Of a stretch of 43,291 nucleotides of DNA, positions 35,347 through 43,291 are shown piece after piece. A program made the translations under genes and the position numbers. The DNA comes from Vagococcus silagei. Its GTDB lineage: Bacteria; Bacillota; Bacilli; Lactobacillales; Vagococcaceae. How positions within the stretch are numbered: the first letter of the stretch is position 1; the number at the start of each line of letters is the position of its first letter. Under the pieces are notes generated by a model. The model had not been told where the DNA came from. It was given only the letters and a program-made list of their open reading frames with translations, and ran no database searches. The DNA lies in NCBI RefSeq assembly GCF_004795745.1, contig NZ_SDGV01000013.1:1-43291 (forward strand). Reading direction: 5' to 3'.

Positions 35347-35397
35347 AAGGCCTACGCGTTTACAGTTTTGGACGCGCAGGCTTTACTTTTTATTTAA
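35347..35397 (+). terminator. Terminator
   Basis: AAGGCCTACGCGT (35347-35359) pairs, with small imperfections, with ACGCGCAGGCTTT (35372-35384), followed by a T-rich tail. Confidence 0.75.
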
Positions 35398-35400
35398 ATT

Positions 35401-35429
35401 TTGGCTGTATTTCGAAAATTTGATACAAT
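35401..35429 (+). promoter_or_regulatory. Promoter of the HAD phosphatase / MazG-like pair
   Basis: TTGGCT (35401-35406), 17 bp, TACAAT (35424-35429). Confidence 0.6.
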
Positions 35430-35467
35430 GGAGATGCAGATAATTTTAAATGAGGGAGTGAAGAGAT

Positions 35468-36310
35468 GTGATAGAAGCAGTATTTTTTGATATTGACGGC
35501 ACTCTTTTAACGGGCCAAGCAAAACCACTTCATAGTACATTACGTGCGATTGAAAAACTGCATCAAGAGGGGATATTATGTGTAATCGCAAGTGGTCGTG
35601 GACCTAAAAGTGCGAGGAGTCTAATTCGCGGGATTCCCATGGATGCATTTGTTTTATATAACGGACAGCTTGTCTTTACGCAAGATGAGGGTGTATTTGA
35701 ACATTATTTTGATGCAGACACGTTACATGATTTAGCCAAATTTGCTGATGAAAACAAACGTGAAATTGTATTTGGTGGCCGAAAAGAGTTTTATGGCAGT
35801 CGCTCAATTCGTTTGGGTCAAAAAAAAGTAATGAAAAAAATGTATGCTTATTTACCAAAAGTTAATTCAAATGAAAAAATGGATCATATGTTAGAAGACT
35901 TGATTCCGAATAAAGTACGGACACATTATTATCAATCATTACCAATTTATGATAAACGAATTTATCAAGCAGTTTTATTAAGTCCGGAAGCCGAGCAAAA
36001 AGAGTTAGAAGAACGTTTTATGAATTGTACGATTACACGTTCTAATCCTTTTTCAGTTGATATCGTCCCAAAAGGTGGTTCAAAGATTAATGGCATTCGT
36101 GCCTTAGCAAAACACTTGAATTTAGATTTGAATAATTGCATAGCCTTTGGCGATAATTGGAATGATGTTGAGATGCTAACAGGTGTTAAGTACGGTATTG
36201 CGATGGGAAATGCACCAGAAGGCGTACAAAAACTAGCGTACGATGTTACATCATCGAATGAAGAGGATGGCATCTATCGTGCATTACAAAAATTAGAGGT
36301 TATACACTAG
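35468..36310 (+). CDS. HAD-superfamily Cof-type phosphatase
   Basis: The 280-residue HAD hydrolase is of the Cof/IIB subfamily. It has the nucleophile motif FFDIDGTLLTG at residues 6-16, the cap domain after about residue 85, Lys in KGGSKINGI, and the acidic motif CIAFGDNWNDVEML near 230. Family members act on sugar phosphates, flavin mononucleotide or pyridoxal phosphate; the substrate here cannot be read. The start is GTG at 35468 after GAGGGAGTGA; the ATG two bases earlier runs into a stop. It is followed 9 bp later by the MazG-like gene, so the two form an operon. Confidence 0.87.
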   Translation: MIEAVFFDIDGTLLTGQAKPLHSTLRAIEKLHQEGILCVIASGRGPKSARSLIRGIPMDAFVLYNGQLVFTQDEGVFEHYFDADTLHDLAKFADENKREIVFGGRKEFYGSRSIRLGQKKVMKKMYAYLPKVNSNEKMDHMLEDLIPNKVRTHYYQSLPIYDKRIYQAVLLSPEAEQKELEERFMNCTITRSNPFSVDIVPKGGSKINGIRALAKHLNLDLNNCIAFGDNWNDVEMLTGVKYGIAMGNAPEGVQKLAYDVTSSNEEDGIYRALQKLEVIH

Positions 36311-36319
36311 GAGGAACGA

Positions 36320-36826
36320 ATGAAGGATTATTATGAAAGTGTTCAGGAATTTCATCAGTTTTTTGATCCTGTTGACATTAAGGGAGTCAAAAGACTCTCC
36401 GGTGAAACTGCGAAAAATCGTGCTGGTTTTAAAATTGAAGAAATTGTTGAATTTCTCTATGCAGCAAGAGAGGGCGATACTGAGTTAGTAACCCAAGACT
36501 TGAATTATCTTAAAATAAAATTAGATGAATCTTTACAGAAAATAGATAGTAAGAAACAAGGCCAAGTTGATCCATTAATAGATGAGGTGGACGGCTTAAT
36601 AGATTTGCTGTATTTTACTTTCGGATCATTTGTGATGATGGGTATCGATCCAGAACCGTTATTTAACATTGTTCATCAAGCAAATATGGGAAAAATGTTT
36701 CCAGATGGCGAACCACATTATCATGAAATTACTGGCAAAGTATTAAAACCAGACAATTGGGAAAAAGATTTTGCTCCTGAAGCAAAACTGAAAAGTGAAA
36801 TCGAAAAGCAACGACAAAGGCAATAA
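36320..36826 (+). CDS. MazG-like nucleotide pyrophosphohydrolase family protein
   Basis: The 168-residue all-alpha protein resembles the MazG/phosphoribosyl-ATP pyrophosphohydrolase-like group. The Mg-binding E-E-x-x-E (KIEEIVEF, about residue 41) and the later E-x-x-x-x-x-D (DEVDGLIDLLY, about residue 95) agree with the four-helix NTP-PPase fold. HQANMGKMFPDG near the C-terminus is also seen in such proteins. It would hydrolyse an unusual or damaged nucleotide, but no specific one can be named. GGAGG precedes the ATG, nine bases after the HAD gene. Confidence 0.7.
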   Translation: MKDYYESVQEFHQFFDPVDIKGVKRLSGETAKNRAGFKIEEIVEFLYAAREGDTELVTQDLNYLKIKLDESLQKIDSKKQGQVDPLIDEVDGLIDLLYFTFGSFVMMGIDPEPLFNIVHQANMGKMFPDGEPHYHEITGKVLKPDNWEKDFAPEAKLKSEIEKQRQRQ

Positions 36827-36906
36827 TGATAACGAAAAAACGAATTAATGATTGAATTATTAAAAACTGTTCATAATTTGTTTTTTTTAAATAAATTCTT
36901 AGTGAT

Positions 36907-36930
36907 ACAATCAATTGATTGTGATATAAT
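36907..36930 (+). promoter_or_regulatory. ezrA promoter with a 16-bp palindrome
   Basis: There is an extended -10 TGATATAAT (36922-36930) without a good -35. A perfect 16-bp palindrome ACAATCAATTGATTGT (36907-36922) lies exactly in the spacer/-35 region and is a candidate operator. Confidence 0.5.
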
Positions 36931-36975
36931 CTTAGTTAGATGTAAATTTTCTAATATGTTAACCGATTGCATGAA

Positions 36976-37022
36976 GAACAGCTCTTTTATTTGCGGCTTT
37001 TTTGCTGCGGGTAAAACTGTTC
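36976..37022 (+). promoter_or_regulatory. Hairpin in the ezrA 5' leader
   Basis: GAACAG (36976-36981) pairs with CTGTTC (37017-37022). Inside, TTTTA/TAAAA and TTTGCGGC/GCTGCGGG pair with several G-U pairs around a T6 loop. The G-U pairs work only in the plus-strand RNA, so it is probably an RNA element of the roughly 140-nt leader. Confidence 0.4.
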
Positions 37023-37077
37023 ATTTCTGATGTATGGAAAGGGTAGTGGTGACTAAACATAATATGGAGGAAATTTC

Positions 37078-38802
37078 ATGAAAAATACACTTTGGTTGTG
37101 GATACTACTAATTGTAGTCATTGCTGCAGTTTTAGGCTACTTAGCAACCTTCTTGATCAAGCGAAAAAACTTGGAACGTTTGGAGGAGTTAGAAACTCGA
37201 AAAATTGACCTGTTTGATTTGCCGATACTTGAAGAAATTGACAGCGTGAAGAAAATGCACTTGGTAGGCCAAAGTCAAAACACCTTTAGAGAGTGGAACC
37301 AGAAATGGGTCGACATCTCAACTATCTCCTTTGCAGAATTAGAAAGTCTTATCTTTGAAATTGAAAACTTAAATGAAACATTCCGCTTTTTTAAAGTTAA
37401 AGATGCTTGTGAGGAAGCAAGCAAAACTTTAGCGAATATGGAAAAAGAAGTGGAAGAAATTCGCCTCGGCTTAAAAGAATTAGCTGAAAGTGAAGAAAGA
37501 AACTCTGAAGTTGTCCAAGAAGCCTTAGATGCTTACAATGAAATCAGTCAATCAGTAGCTGAAGACCCAGAAATTTATGGGGTAGCATATAAGGAATTAG
37601 AAAAACAAATTCAAGGCATCGAAAGAGAATTCACTCAGTTTAAGGCTTTGAATACAGCTGGTGACCCAATGGAAGCTCGTACTGTATTAGAAGAAGCTGA
37701 AAATAAAACTTATGAAATTAAAGAAGTTATTGAGCAAGTTCCGCCATTGTTTGAAACTTTAGATAAAGTTTTTCCAAAACAACTCAAAGAAATTAAAAGT
37801 GGTTATGAGACCCTTAAAAAAGACCACTATGTGTTTGAAAATGACACAATTTTAGCGAACATCGAAAAACTGGAAAGTCGTATTCACTCAACTTTAATGA
37901 ATTTAGAAAAACTTGAAGTTGAAAATGTGGCAAAATTAAATAAAGAAATGGCAAAAGATATTGATTCATTATACGATTTGATGGAAAGAGAAATCAAAGC
38001 TCGTCAATACGTAAATGATCATAAAGCTCAACTAACTAATTTCTTAAGACATGCCGAAAGTAACAATGAATCATTAATGGTCGAATTGGATCATGTTTCT
38101 CAAAGTTATGTTTTAAATGATAATGAAATTGGTAAAGCGAGAGGTTTCCAAGCACAAATGGAAGAAATTCATAAAGAATTAGAAGTAACAGAAATCGCTT
38201 TAGAAGAAAAGAAAGCAATTTTCTCTCAAATTGCAGCCTTTTACAAAGAAAGTTTAGCTCAGTTAAAAGATATTGAAGCTGAACAATTAAACATTGATCA
38301 ATCGATTAAAGGTTTTATTCCAAGAGAGCGCAAAGCATTGGAAAGTATCGATGATTATGAATTAGAATTGCGTATGTTGAAACGCTACATTGAAAAACAA
38401 AGATTGCCGGGCATCCCGAATAATTATTTAGAGTTCTTCTTTGTAACGACAGAAAGAATTGAGGAGTTAAGTCGTGAACTTAACAAGATTAGAATAGATA
38501 TGAATCATATCGATTTTCTAGTGCAATCTTGTCAAGAAGATATCACGTCTCTGAAAGACAAGACGGAGAACTTGATTGATAGTGCTGCACTAACTGAGCA
38601 AATGATTCAATATGCTAACCGTTTCCGCTTTTCACATCCAGAAATTAAAAACGCAATCGATAAAAGTATGAGCCTGTTTGCTCGTGAATATGACTACGAA
38701 GAAGCATTTAATGTGATTTCGGAAGCCGTAGAAAGAATCGAGGCAGGAGTTACTGAACGTATTAGAAAATATTACCTAAACAATAAGGATAACATGATTT
38801 AA
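37078..38802 (+). CDS. ezrA: Septation ring formation regulator EzrA
   Basis: EzrA is a membrane-anchored cell-division protein of low-GC Gram-positives that binds FtsZ and limits or shapes Z-ring assembly. The 574-residue protein has one N-terminal membrane helix (about 5-27, LWLWILLIVVIAAVLGYLA), the start of the cytoplasmic part RKNLERLEELETRKIDLFDLP, and then continuous spectrin-like coiled-coil repeats to the end, as in the family. GGAGG precedes the ATG. It is a single gene with its own leader and terminator. Confidence 0.95.
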   Translation: MKNTLWLWILLIVVIAAVLGYLATFLIKRKNLERLEELETRKIDLFDLPILEEIDSVKKMHLVGQSQNTFREWNQKWVDISTISFAELESLIFEIENLNETFRFFKVKDACEEASKTLANMEKEVEEIRLGLKELAESEERNSEVVQEALDAYNEISQSVAEDPEIYGVAYKELEKQIQGIEREFTQFKALNTAGDPMEARTVLEEAENKTYEIKEVIEQVPPLFETLDKVFPKQLKEIKSGYETLKKDHYVFENDTILANIEKLESRIHSTLMNLEKLEVENVAKLNKEMAKDIDSLYDLMEREIKARQYVNDHKAQLTNFLRHAESNNESLMVELDHVSQSYVLNDNEIGKARGFQAQMEEIHKELEVTEIALEEKKAIFSQIAAFYKESLAQLKDIEAEQLNIDQSIKGFIPRERKALESIDDYELELRMLKRYIEKQRLPGIPNNYLEFFFVTTERIEELSRELNKIRIDMNHIDFLVQSCQEDITSLKDKTENLIDSAALTEQMIQYANRFRFSHPEIKNAIDKSMSLFAREYDYEEAFNVISEAVERIEAGVTERIRKYYLNNKDNMI

Positions 38803-38832
38803 ACAGTAGATTTTTCTACTGTTTTTTTCTTT
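38801..38832 (+). terminator. ezrA terminator
   Basis: AAACAGTAGA (38801-38810) pairs with TCTACTGTTT (38815-38824), then a T-run; the stem begins within the stop codon. Confidence 0.88.
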
Positions 38833-38956
38833 TGTCTTTTTTTATATATGCGAATTAAAGTATAAAATAATTTTATTATTTTGAATTCATTGTTCTTCTT
38901 AAGTGTGCTATTTTGGGGATTGTGACTAACTAATCAGACAAGCTTAGGTGATGGTG

Positions 38957-38985
38957 TTGTATATGTGTCGATAAAAAGATACAAT
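38957..38985 (+). promoter_or_regulatory. Promoter of the lectin-like WxL protein gene
   Basis: TTGTAT (38957-38962), 17 bp, TACAAT (38980-38985), 34 bp before the start codon. Confidence 0.6.
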
Positions 38986-39019
38986 AAATATAACATGCAC
39001 AAAAAAGGAGTATTAGAAT

Positions 39020-42000
39020 ATGAGACCACAGAAAAGATTATGGCTTGTTTTATTGATTGGATTGCTTTCTGTATTTAAATCTAACTATAGTTGTTCAGCC
39101 GAAAGTTATCAACCTGTTACTCAATATCCTGGTGTGATAAAAGTCTCTGAACGTGGGCAAGAACCACTTCCTGAATATAATGGTTATACACCAAAATTTA
39201 GTAAAGAAGAGTCAAAGGCAACACCAACGACAGCGGATAAGAATGTTGAATTACAGCAACTAGAAGAATCAGAATTTGATGATATTTATTTTAAAGGCAA
39301 AGTTGCGACCTTTACGAGAAAAAATGCGAGTGATACAAACTTGAATTCTGGGTCTGTCCTTTATACAAATATGGGCAGAACAAAGAATAAAATGGTAAAT
39401 ATTAGAATGTCATTTAAATCAAATTATGAAAAGATTGCGTTAAGTTTAGACGAGACACATGCATTAGGTGTTTATTTTGCAAAAAGTTCAGTTAAGACGA
39501 ATAACAAAACAAAAATTGATATTAAGTATGAATTTTTAGATGAGGATCTTAAACCATTAACGATTAATGGTCACTGGACCTATTCGCAAATCAATACTTT
39601 AAAAAAATTGATGTTTAACCGTCATCAATTTGATAAATACTATGTGAAAGATAATGCTGATTTTCATTATAGTCTAAATGGTGATCAAGCATTGTTCACA
39701 AACAGTGCCTTTGGGAAAGATCCAACAAGTGGCGACGTCACTTTTTTAACACTGACTTTTAACAATAAATCGGAATTAAATTCGACTATTCAAGGTGTGG
39801 ACGAACGCCCAACATTTGGCGTCTTTTATAATTCTGAATCCTTAGGTAAAATTACCAATTTTGAAATTTTTTCAAAAGGAAAGACGATTAGAGGTCAAAA
39901 TAGGAACCGAAAAGTTTTAACCTATGAAATTGAGCAAAGGGTGCCACACGTAGACCCAAAAGCGTATTTTACAGATTACTCAATTCAGGCACCACTCTCG
40001 CCAAAGCTTGAAGTGGCAGCAGGTGATGTTAAGATTGTCAATGATTTAGGTCAGGATCGAACAAATCTGTTTGATGTATCAGTAAGCAATAATAATTTAT
40101 CAATTATTGCGAAGAAAAATGGCGATCGCGTGACGAATCCAGAGTTTTATGATCGTCGCTATTCGATTCGAATAAATAGCAAAACGATTGATTCTGAAAA
40201 AAATAATGCCCTAAAATTACAAATTGAACCTATTCTAAAAATTAATGGCCAAGAAATAATAAGTAATAAAGCGGAAGCGCATTTTGATCCAACTACTGAG
40301 AATGATGTCAAAATGCTCATCAAGCGAACAGATGATATTTTAAATTTTGAAAATGTTGTTCTTGATACAGCGAAAATCAAAAAAGCCGATTATCGGATGA
40401 TGGAGTTTACCTTACCAGAGGGTGTTAAAGTTGTCACGAAAAAAGTTGCCGGTAAGGATGAAATTGAGTTACCAGAAAAATGGTTCCAATTGGTAAAATC
40501 GGATGATGACGACCAGAAAAACAATGTGACTTTATCGATGGAAGGAAATAATGATGTCGCAGTTATCAAAGGTTTCTTGGAATCGGTTCGTTTCAGAGAT
40601 GATAATCCAAAGGGGAAACTGAGTGACGCTTCAATTAAGATTACACTATTCTCTGATGTTTATACCTCTCAAATAGGTGCAGATGGTGTCCGTCACTATT
40701 ATCAATTTGTTAGTAAACCTAATCCTAGTGATAATGAAGGTTATACATGGTTTGATGCATATAATGATGCAAAAAAAATGCGTTATCGTGGGATGCGTGG
40801 TTATTTAGCTACTTTAACTAGTTATAAAGAACACGCTTTTGTTTATGATAATATCGCCAAATATTCAGGCTATTTTGGCGGGACGCGAATGATTGACGCT
40901 AAAACGAAGCAAATGATTAATGATCCGGTTCAACTAGATCGAGACATTAATAAGTATAATTATGATCGTAAAGAAGCAAAAAAATGGTATTGGGCTGATG
41001 GTCCTGAAGCGGGACAAGTATTTTATCACTTTGCTACATACAAAGACTATCTAGCTGATCCTCGATCAGATGAAGAAAAAACACCCGTTTATCACGGCTT
41101 TAATAACCCTAAAAACATGAAATTTACGGTGGATGATCCACCAGAAGAAACGGAAAAACCACGAGGAGAAGAACCGAATGATTCAGGTGGACGCGAAGCG
41201 GTGACTCAGTTTGCACAGAGGGGGAAATGGTGGAATGATATTCCCTATAATACTTATATTACTTCAAAAATCTTAGGCTTCTATGTTGAATTCTCCCCTT
41301 ATGGTGGTGAAGTCGAGGTTGATACCGATGAAGATGAGATTCAAGCAATCGCATCCGCCAAAATTCCGGCGCCGATTCAACAAGAGTTTATCAGTACTAA
41401 AAATGGCTCAACCTTAAAAGAAGTTAAATATTATGCGGATGGTATTAAAATTGGCGATAAACGGACATTAATAACAGCAAATATCGAGCATTATGAACCG
41501 CAAAATCTAGTGGAACGTGTTCAAACGATATCAGCGACACCTCAAAAAATTGTTGATAAATATAAACCGAATGAATATAAATTAATTCATGATTTGAATG
41601 GTGGGACCTCGACGGAGCCAACTGAAAAAATATTTACAATGGAAGATCAATCCGTGAAGTTACTTGATACGTCAGCTGTCACAAAAAAAGGATATAAACT
41701 TACAGGTTGGACTTTGCGAAAAAATGATCCCGTTGGTGTGAAATATAGCCCTGGACAAAGTATATCAACGAAAGAATTACGCGGTTCGCGCACATTATAT
41801 GCTGATTGGGAAATTAGCGAAGTGACCATGACCGTTAATTATTGGTTGAAAAATAAAAACAATCAATTAGAGCCACTTAAAGATTTAGAAGATGGCGAAC
41901 AAAAGAAAGATCCTATTAAGGTGCCGATCCAAGTTGAGACTGTTGTGATGTCAAAACTACAACCGTTAATTGATAAGAAATTAAAAGGCTATAGTTTTGC

Positions 42001-42508
42001 CGAAGCGACATTGAAGAATGGCACAAATAATTTTGCACCGTTACCTGAATTAGTACCTAAAAATAATTTTGAAGTTAACTTAATTTATCGTGGGAGCTTA
42101 GAATTACAAGCACCAAAAGAGTTAACTTTTGTGAAGCAAAAAATCCTTGCAACGAAACAAAAACGCGTTCCTCTAACTAAAATGGAGAAAGTTGATGTGA
42201 CGAATACCCAAGGGAGTGCAAGTGCTTGGAAATTAGGCGTTCGTCTGCAAAAAGAGATGTCTAATGAAGCCTCACAAAAATTGTTAGGGCAAATGTATTA
42301 CCAAGAAACGACGGTTGCTCAACCTAAGTTAATTTCTACACAACAGATGACCACATTAAAAACCGAAACAAATGCTGCAATCAGTAATCAATTGAATTTA
42401 TTCTCTGCTGATAACAGTGTAGGATTATATTTAGATGTGTTTACGGGTAATTTAAAAGGAAAATATAATGAAGGAATTCTTTACTGGGAATTACAAAATG
42501 TAGAGTAA
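39020..42508 (+). CDS. WxL-domain surface protein with a C-type-lectin-like domain
   Basis: This is a secreted 1162-residue protein expected on the cell wall. Residues 1-28 form a signal peptide. About 60-550 is beta-rich and not recognised. About 558-770 looks like a C-type-lectin fold: HYYQFVSKP, TWFDAYNDAKKM, GYLATLTSYKEHAFVY, WYWADGPEAGQVF, an EPN motif near 718 and WWNDIPYN near 737; EPN/WND are calcium- and sugar-contact motifs in known lectins. About 850-930 is an InlB B-type/Listeria-Bacteroides repeat (HDLNGGTS to GWTLRKN to LYADWE). About 1020-1162 is WxL-like, with W-K-L near 1070 and the end Y-x3-I-L-Y-W-E-L. There is no LPXTG. AAAGGAG precedes the ATG. It may mediate adhesion to glycans; that is inference. 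Confidence 0.8.
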   Translation: MRPQKRLWLVLLIGLLSVFKSNYSCSAESYQPVTQYPGVIKVSERGQEPLPEYNGYTPKFSKEESKATPTTADKNVELQQLEESEFDDIYFKGKVATFTRKNASDTNLNSGSVLYTNMGRTKNKMVNIRMSFKSNYEKIALSLDETHALGVYFAKSSVKTNNKTKIDIKYEFLDEDLKPLTINGHWTYSQINTLKKLMFNRHQFDKYYVKDNADFHYSLNGDQALFTNSAFGKDPTSGDVTFLTLTFNNKSELNSTIQGVDERPTFGVFYNSESLGKITNFEIFSKGKTIRGQNRNRKVLTYEIEQRVPHVDPKAYFTDYSIQAPLSPKLEVAAGDVKIVNDLGQDRTNLFDVSVSNNNLSIIAKKNGDRVTNPEFYDRRYSIRINSKTIDSEKNNALKLQIEPILKINGQEIISNKAEAHFDPTTENDVKMLIKRTDDILNFENVVLDTAKIKKADYRMMEFTLPEGVKVVTKKVAGKDEIELPEKWFQLVKSDDDDQKNNVTLSMEGNNDVAVIKGFLESVRFRDDNPKGKLSDASIKITLFSDVYTSQIGADGVRHYYQFVSKPNPSDNEGYTWFDAYNDAKKMRYRGMRGYLATLTSYKEHAFVYDNIAKYSGYFGGTRMIDAKTKQMINDPVQLDRDINKYNYDRKEAKKWYWADGPEAGQVFYHFATYKDYLADPRSDEEKTPVYHGFNNPKNMKFTVDDPPEETEKPRGEEPNDSGGREAVTQFAQRGKWWNDIPYNTYITSKILGFYVEFSPYGGEVEVDTDEDEIQAIASAKIPAPIQQEFISTKNGSTLKEVKYYADGIKIGDKRTLITANIEHYEPQNLVERVQTISATPQKIVDKYKPNEYKLIHDLNGGTSTEPTEKIFTMEDQSVKLLDTSAVTKKGYKLTGWTLRKNDPVGVKYSPGQSISTKELRGSRTLYADWEISEVTMTVNYWLKNKNNQLEPLKDLEDGEQKKDPIKVPIQVETVVMSKLQPLIDKKLKGYSFAEATLKNGTNNFAPLPELVPKNNFEVNLIYRGSLELQAPKELTFVKQKILATKQKRVPLTKMEKVDVTNTQGSASAWKLGVRLQKEMSNEASQKLLGQMYYQETTVAQPKLISTQQMTTLKTETNAAISNQLNLFSADNSVGLYLDVFTGNLKGKYNEGILYWELQNVE

Positions 42509-42572
42509 ACTATAGTTTTGAAAACATAAAAAGGCTCTTTGTCAAACTGGACTGATGAGCAAATATTTGATT

Positions 42573-42614
42573 AGGAACTGATTGGGAGCGGAAGCTCTTA
42601 ATCAGTTCCTTTTT
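42573..42614 (+). terminator. Inward-facing terminator at the IS end
   Basis: AGGAACTGATT (42573-42583) pairs with AATCAGTTCCT (42600-42610) around an inner GAGC/GCTC hairpin, followed by T's on the plus strand. It would stop transcription entering the IS from the WxL protein gene and protect the oppositely oriented transposase gene. Confidence 0.7.
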
Positions 42615-42616
42615 CG

Positions 42617-43291
42617 TTATTTTATTTGTATTAATTTATTAATCATAAAAATTCTAATTCTCATGTTACGAAAGGACTTGAATCCATAAGACACTCGTTT
42701 TAATGTCTTAATGTGAGTATTTTTAGCTTCTAATTTTCCATTTGAGTATGGATAATTCAGAGCATTAGTGATGCCTTCTTCATAATTTAAGAGGTTTTGT
42801 ACTTTGGATTTAAACTCTTCATCAATATGTTCAGGAAGATGATTTAAATGATAGAAAAACAGATGTGAATCTTTGCTTCTAAAAGCATTTAACAATGAAT
42901 GAAAACAGTAATACGTATCTTCTAATTGAGTTGAATAAGATAGTAATCGATCTATCACCATACCTTCGGTAAGTAAAGGATAGATAGGTGTTCTAAAACT
43001 TCTCCAAGTATGAAAGTCCGACCAATCAATATTGGCTTGGTTTTTTAGGAGTAACTTCCAATTGGATTTAATTTTTTGAGCGTGTTTTTTTTGTTTTTCT
43101 TTTTTTAATCTCTTTACTTCTCTCACTCTAAATTCATTGAACGCAGTATTGATATGCTTAACAACGTGGAATCGATCAATCACTATTTTAGCGTTTGTAA
43201 AGCATGTTTTTGTAAGTTTAAAGTAAGCAGCGTTCATATCTGTAACAAGAAATTGAACCTGATTAAGTTCTTCTTCAGAATATCTTTTAAA
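42617..43291 (-). CDS. ISL3-family transposase, C-terminal part (5' end outside the window)
   Basis: The visible 224 residues belong to a DDE transposase of the ISL3 family. The frame stays open to the window end. The first residues (FLVTDMNAAYFKLTKTCF) hold a catalytic Asp; IVIDRFHVVKHINTAFNEFR follows, then a basic Lys-rich stretch. YSNGKLEAKNTHIKTLKRVSYGFKSFRNMRIR carries the catalytic Glu near the end. The protein stops at 42617, 84 bp from the IS terminus. No frameshift is visible in this part, so the element may be active, but the N-terminal half cannot be judged. Confidence 0.9.
   Translation of the reverse strand, partial: FKRYSEEELNQVQFLVTDMNAAYFKLTKTCFTNAKIVIDRFHVVKHINTAFNEFRVREVKRLKKEKQKKHAQKIKSNWKLLLKNQANIDWSDFHTWRSFRTPIYPLLTEGMVIDRLLSYSTQLEDTYYCFHSLLNAFRSKDSHLFFYHLNHLPEHIDEEFKSKVQNLLNYEEGITNALNYPYSNGKLEAKNTHIKTLKRVSYGFKSFRNMRIRIFMINKLIQIK

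Larger units (their letters stand above)
42533..43291. mobile_element. ISL3-family insertion sequence, end inside the window
   Basis: The IS end begins with GGCTCTTTGTCAAA at 42533, similar to terminal repeats of ISL3-family elements, 24 bp after the stop of the WxL protein gene. The element continues beyond the window, so the other end and the target duplication cannot be seen. Confidence 0.7.

Noticed and set aside
36848-37030. 60-codon open frame upstream of ezrA
   Set aside because: It runs across the ezrA promoter palindrome and leader hairpin, and it lacks a ribosome binding site.
1-43291. CRISPR arrays, tRNA or rRNA genes, prophage genes
   Set aside because: No regular direct repeat-spacer series, cloverleaf or rRNA-like sequence, or phage structural gene was seen on reading the window.

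Overview
The window is low-GC Firmicute DNA, most likely from Lactobacillales and Enterococcaceae-like (Vagococcus or Enterococcus type). That placement is an inference. It rests on WxL-domain surface proteins, a gldA-dhaM-dhaK-dhaL order like that of enterococci, a class III fructose-bisphosphatase, EzrA, strong AGGAGG-type ribosome binding sites and AT-rich promoters. No tRNA, rRNA or CRISPR array was seen.

Left edge (1-1.6 kb): the frameshifted remains of a WxL surface protein, ending at a perfect bidirectional terminator. 1.6-17.7 kb: a large histidine-degradation island. hutU is divergent from hutI. A 1031-residue SARP/BTAD-AAA-TPR regulator and a MutL/GlmL-family protein follow. After a 761-bp regulatory gap comes the run ftcD-fchA-fhs-hutD-permease-hutH. 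Together these convert histidine to glutamate, and the one-carbon unit goes through formimino-THF to formate, with Fhs able to make ATP. The TTTGAC-type repeats in the promoters of this island look like the operator of the giant regulator; this is the most interesting proposal here.

17.8-23.5 kb: YitT membrane protein, a secreted LysM/APF cell-wall protein, a nucleotidyltransferase, a P1B-4 metal ATPase with an ArsR-type operator, and a GNAT acetyltransferase. 23.7-26.1 kb: rplK-rplA and rplJ-rplL with recognisable L1- and L10-type mRNA leaders. 26.2-30.5 kb: a PocR-AraC regulator divergent from the glycerol/dihydroxyacetone operon gldA-dhaM-dhaK-dhaL, with a near-consensus cre site. 30.8-38.8 kb: pncB, fbp, an O-methyltransferase, a HAD phosphatase, a MazG-like protein and ezrA. 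39-42.5 kb: a 1162-residue WxL protein with a C-type-lectin-like domain. The right edge is an ISL3-family insertion sequence that runs out of the window.

Several gene-free gaps (8.4-8.7, 30.5-30.7, 32.3-32.4 and 35.2-35.35 kb) hold long imperfect hairpins. At least three of these share sequence and look like one small repeat family.
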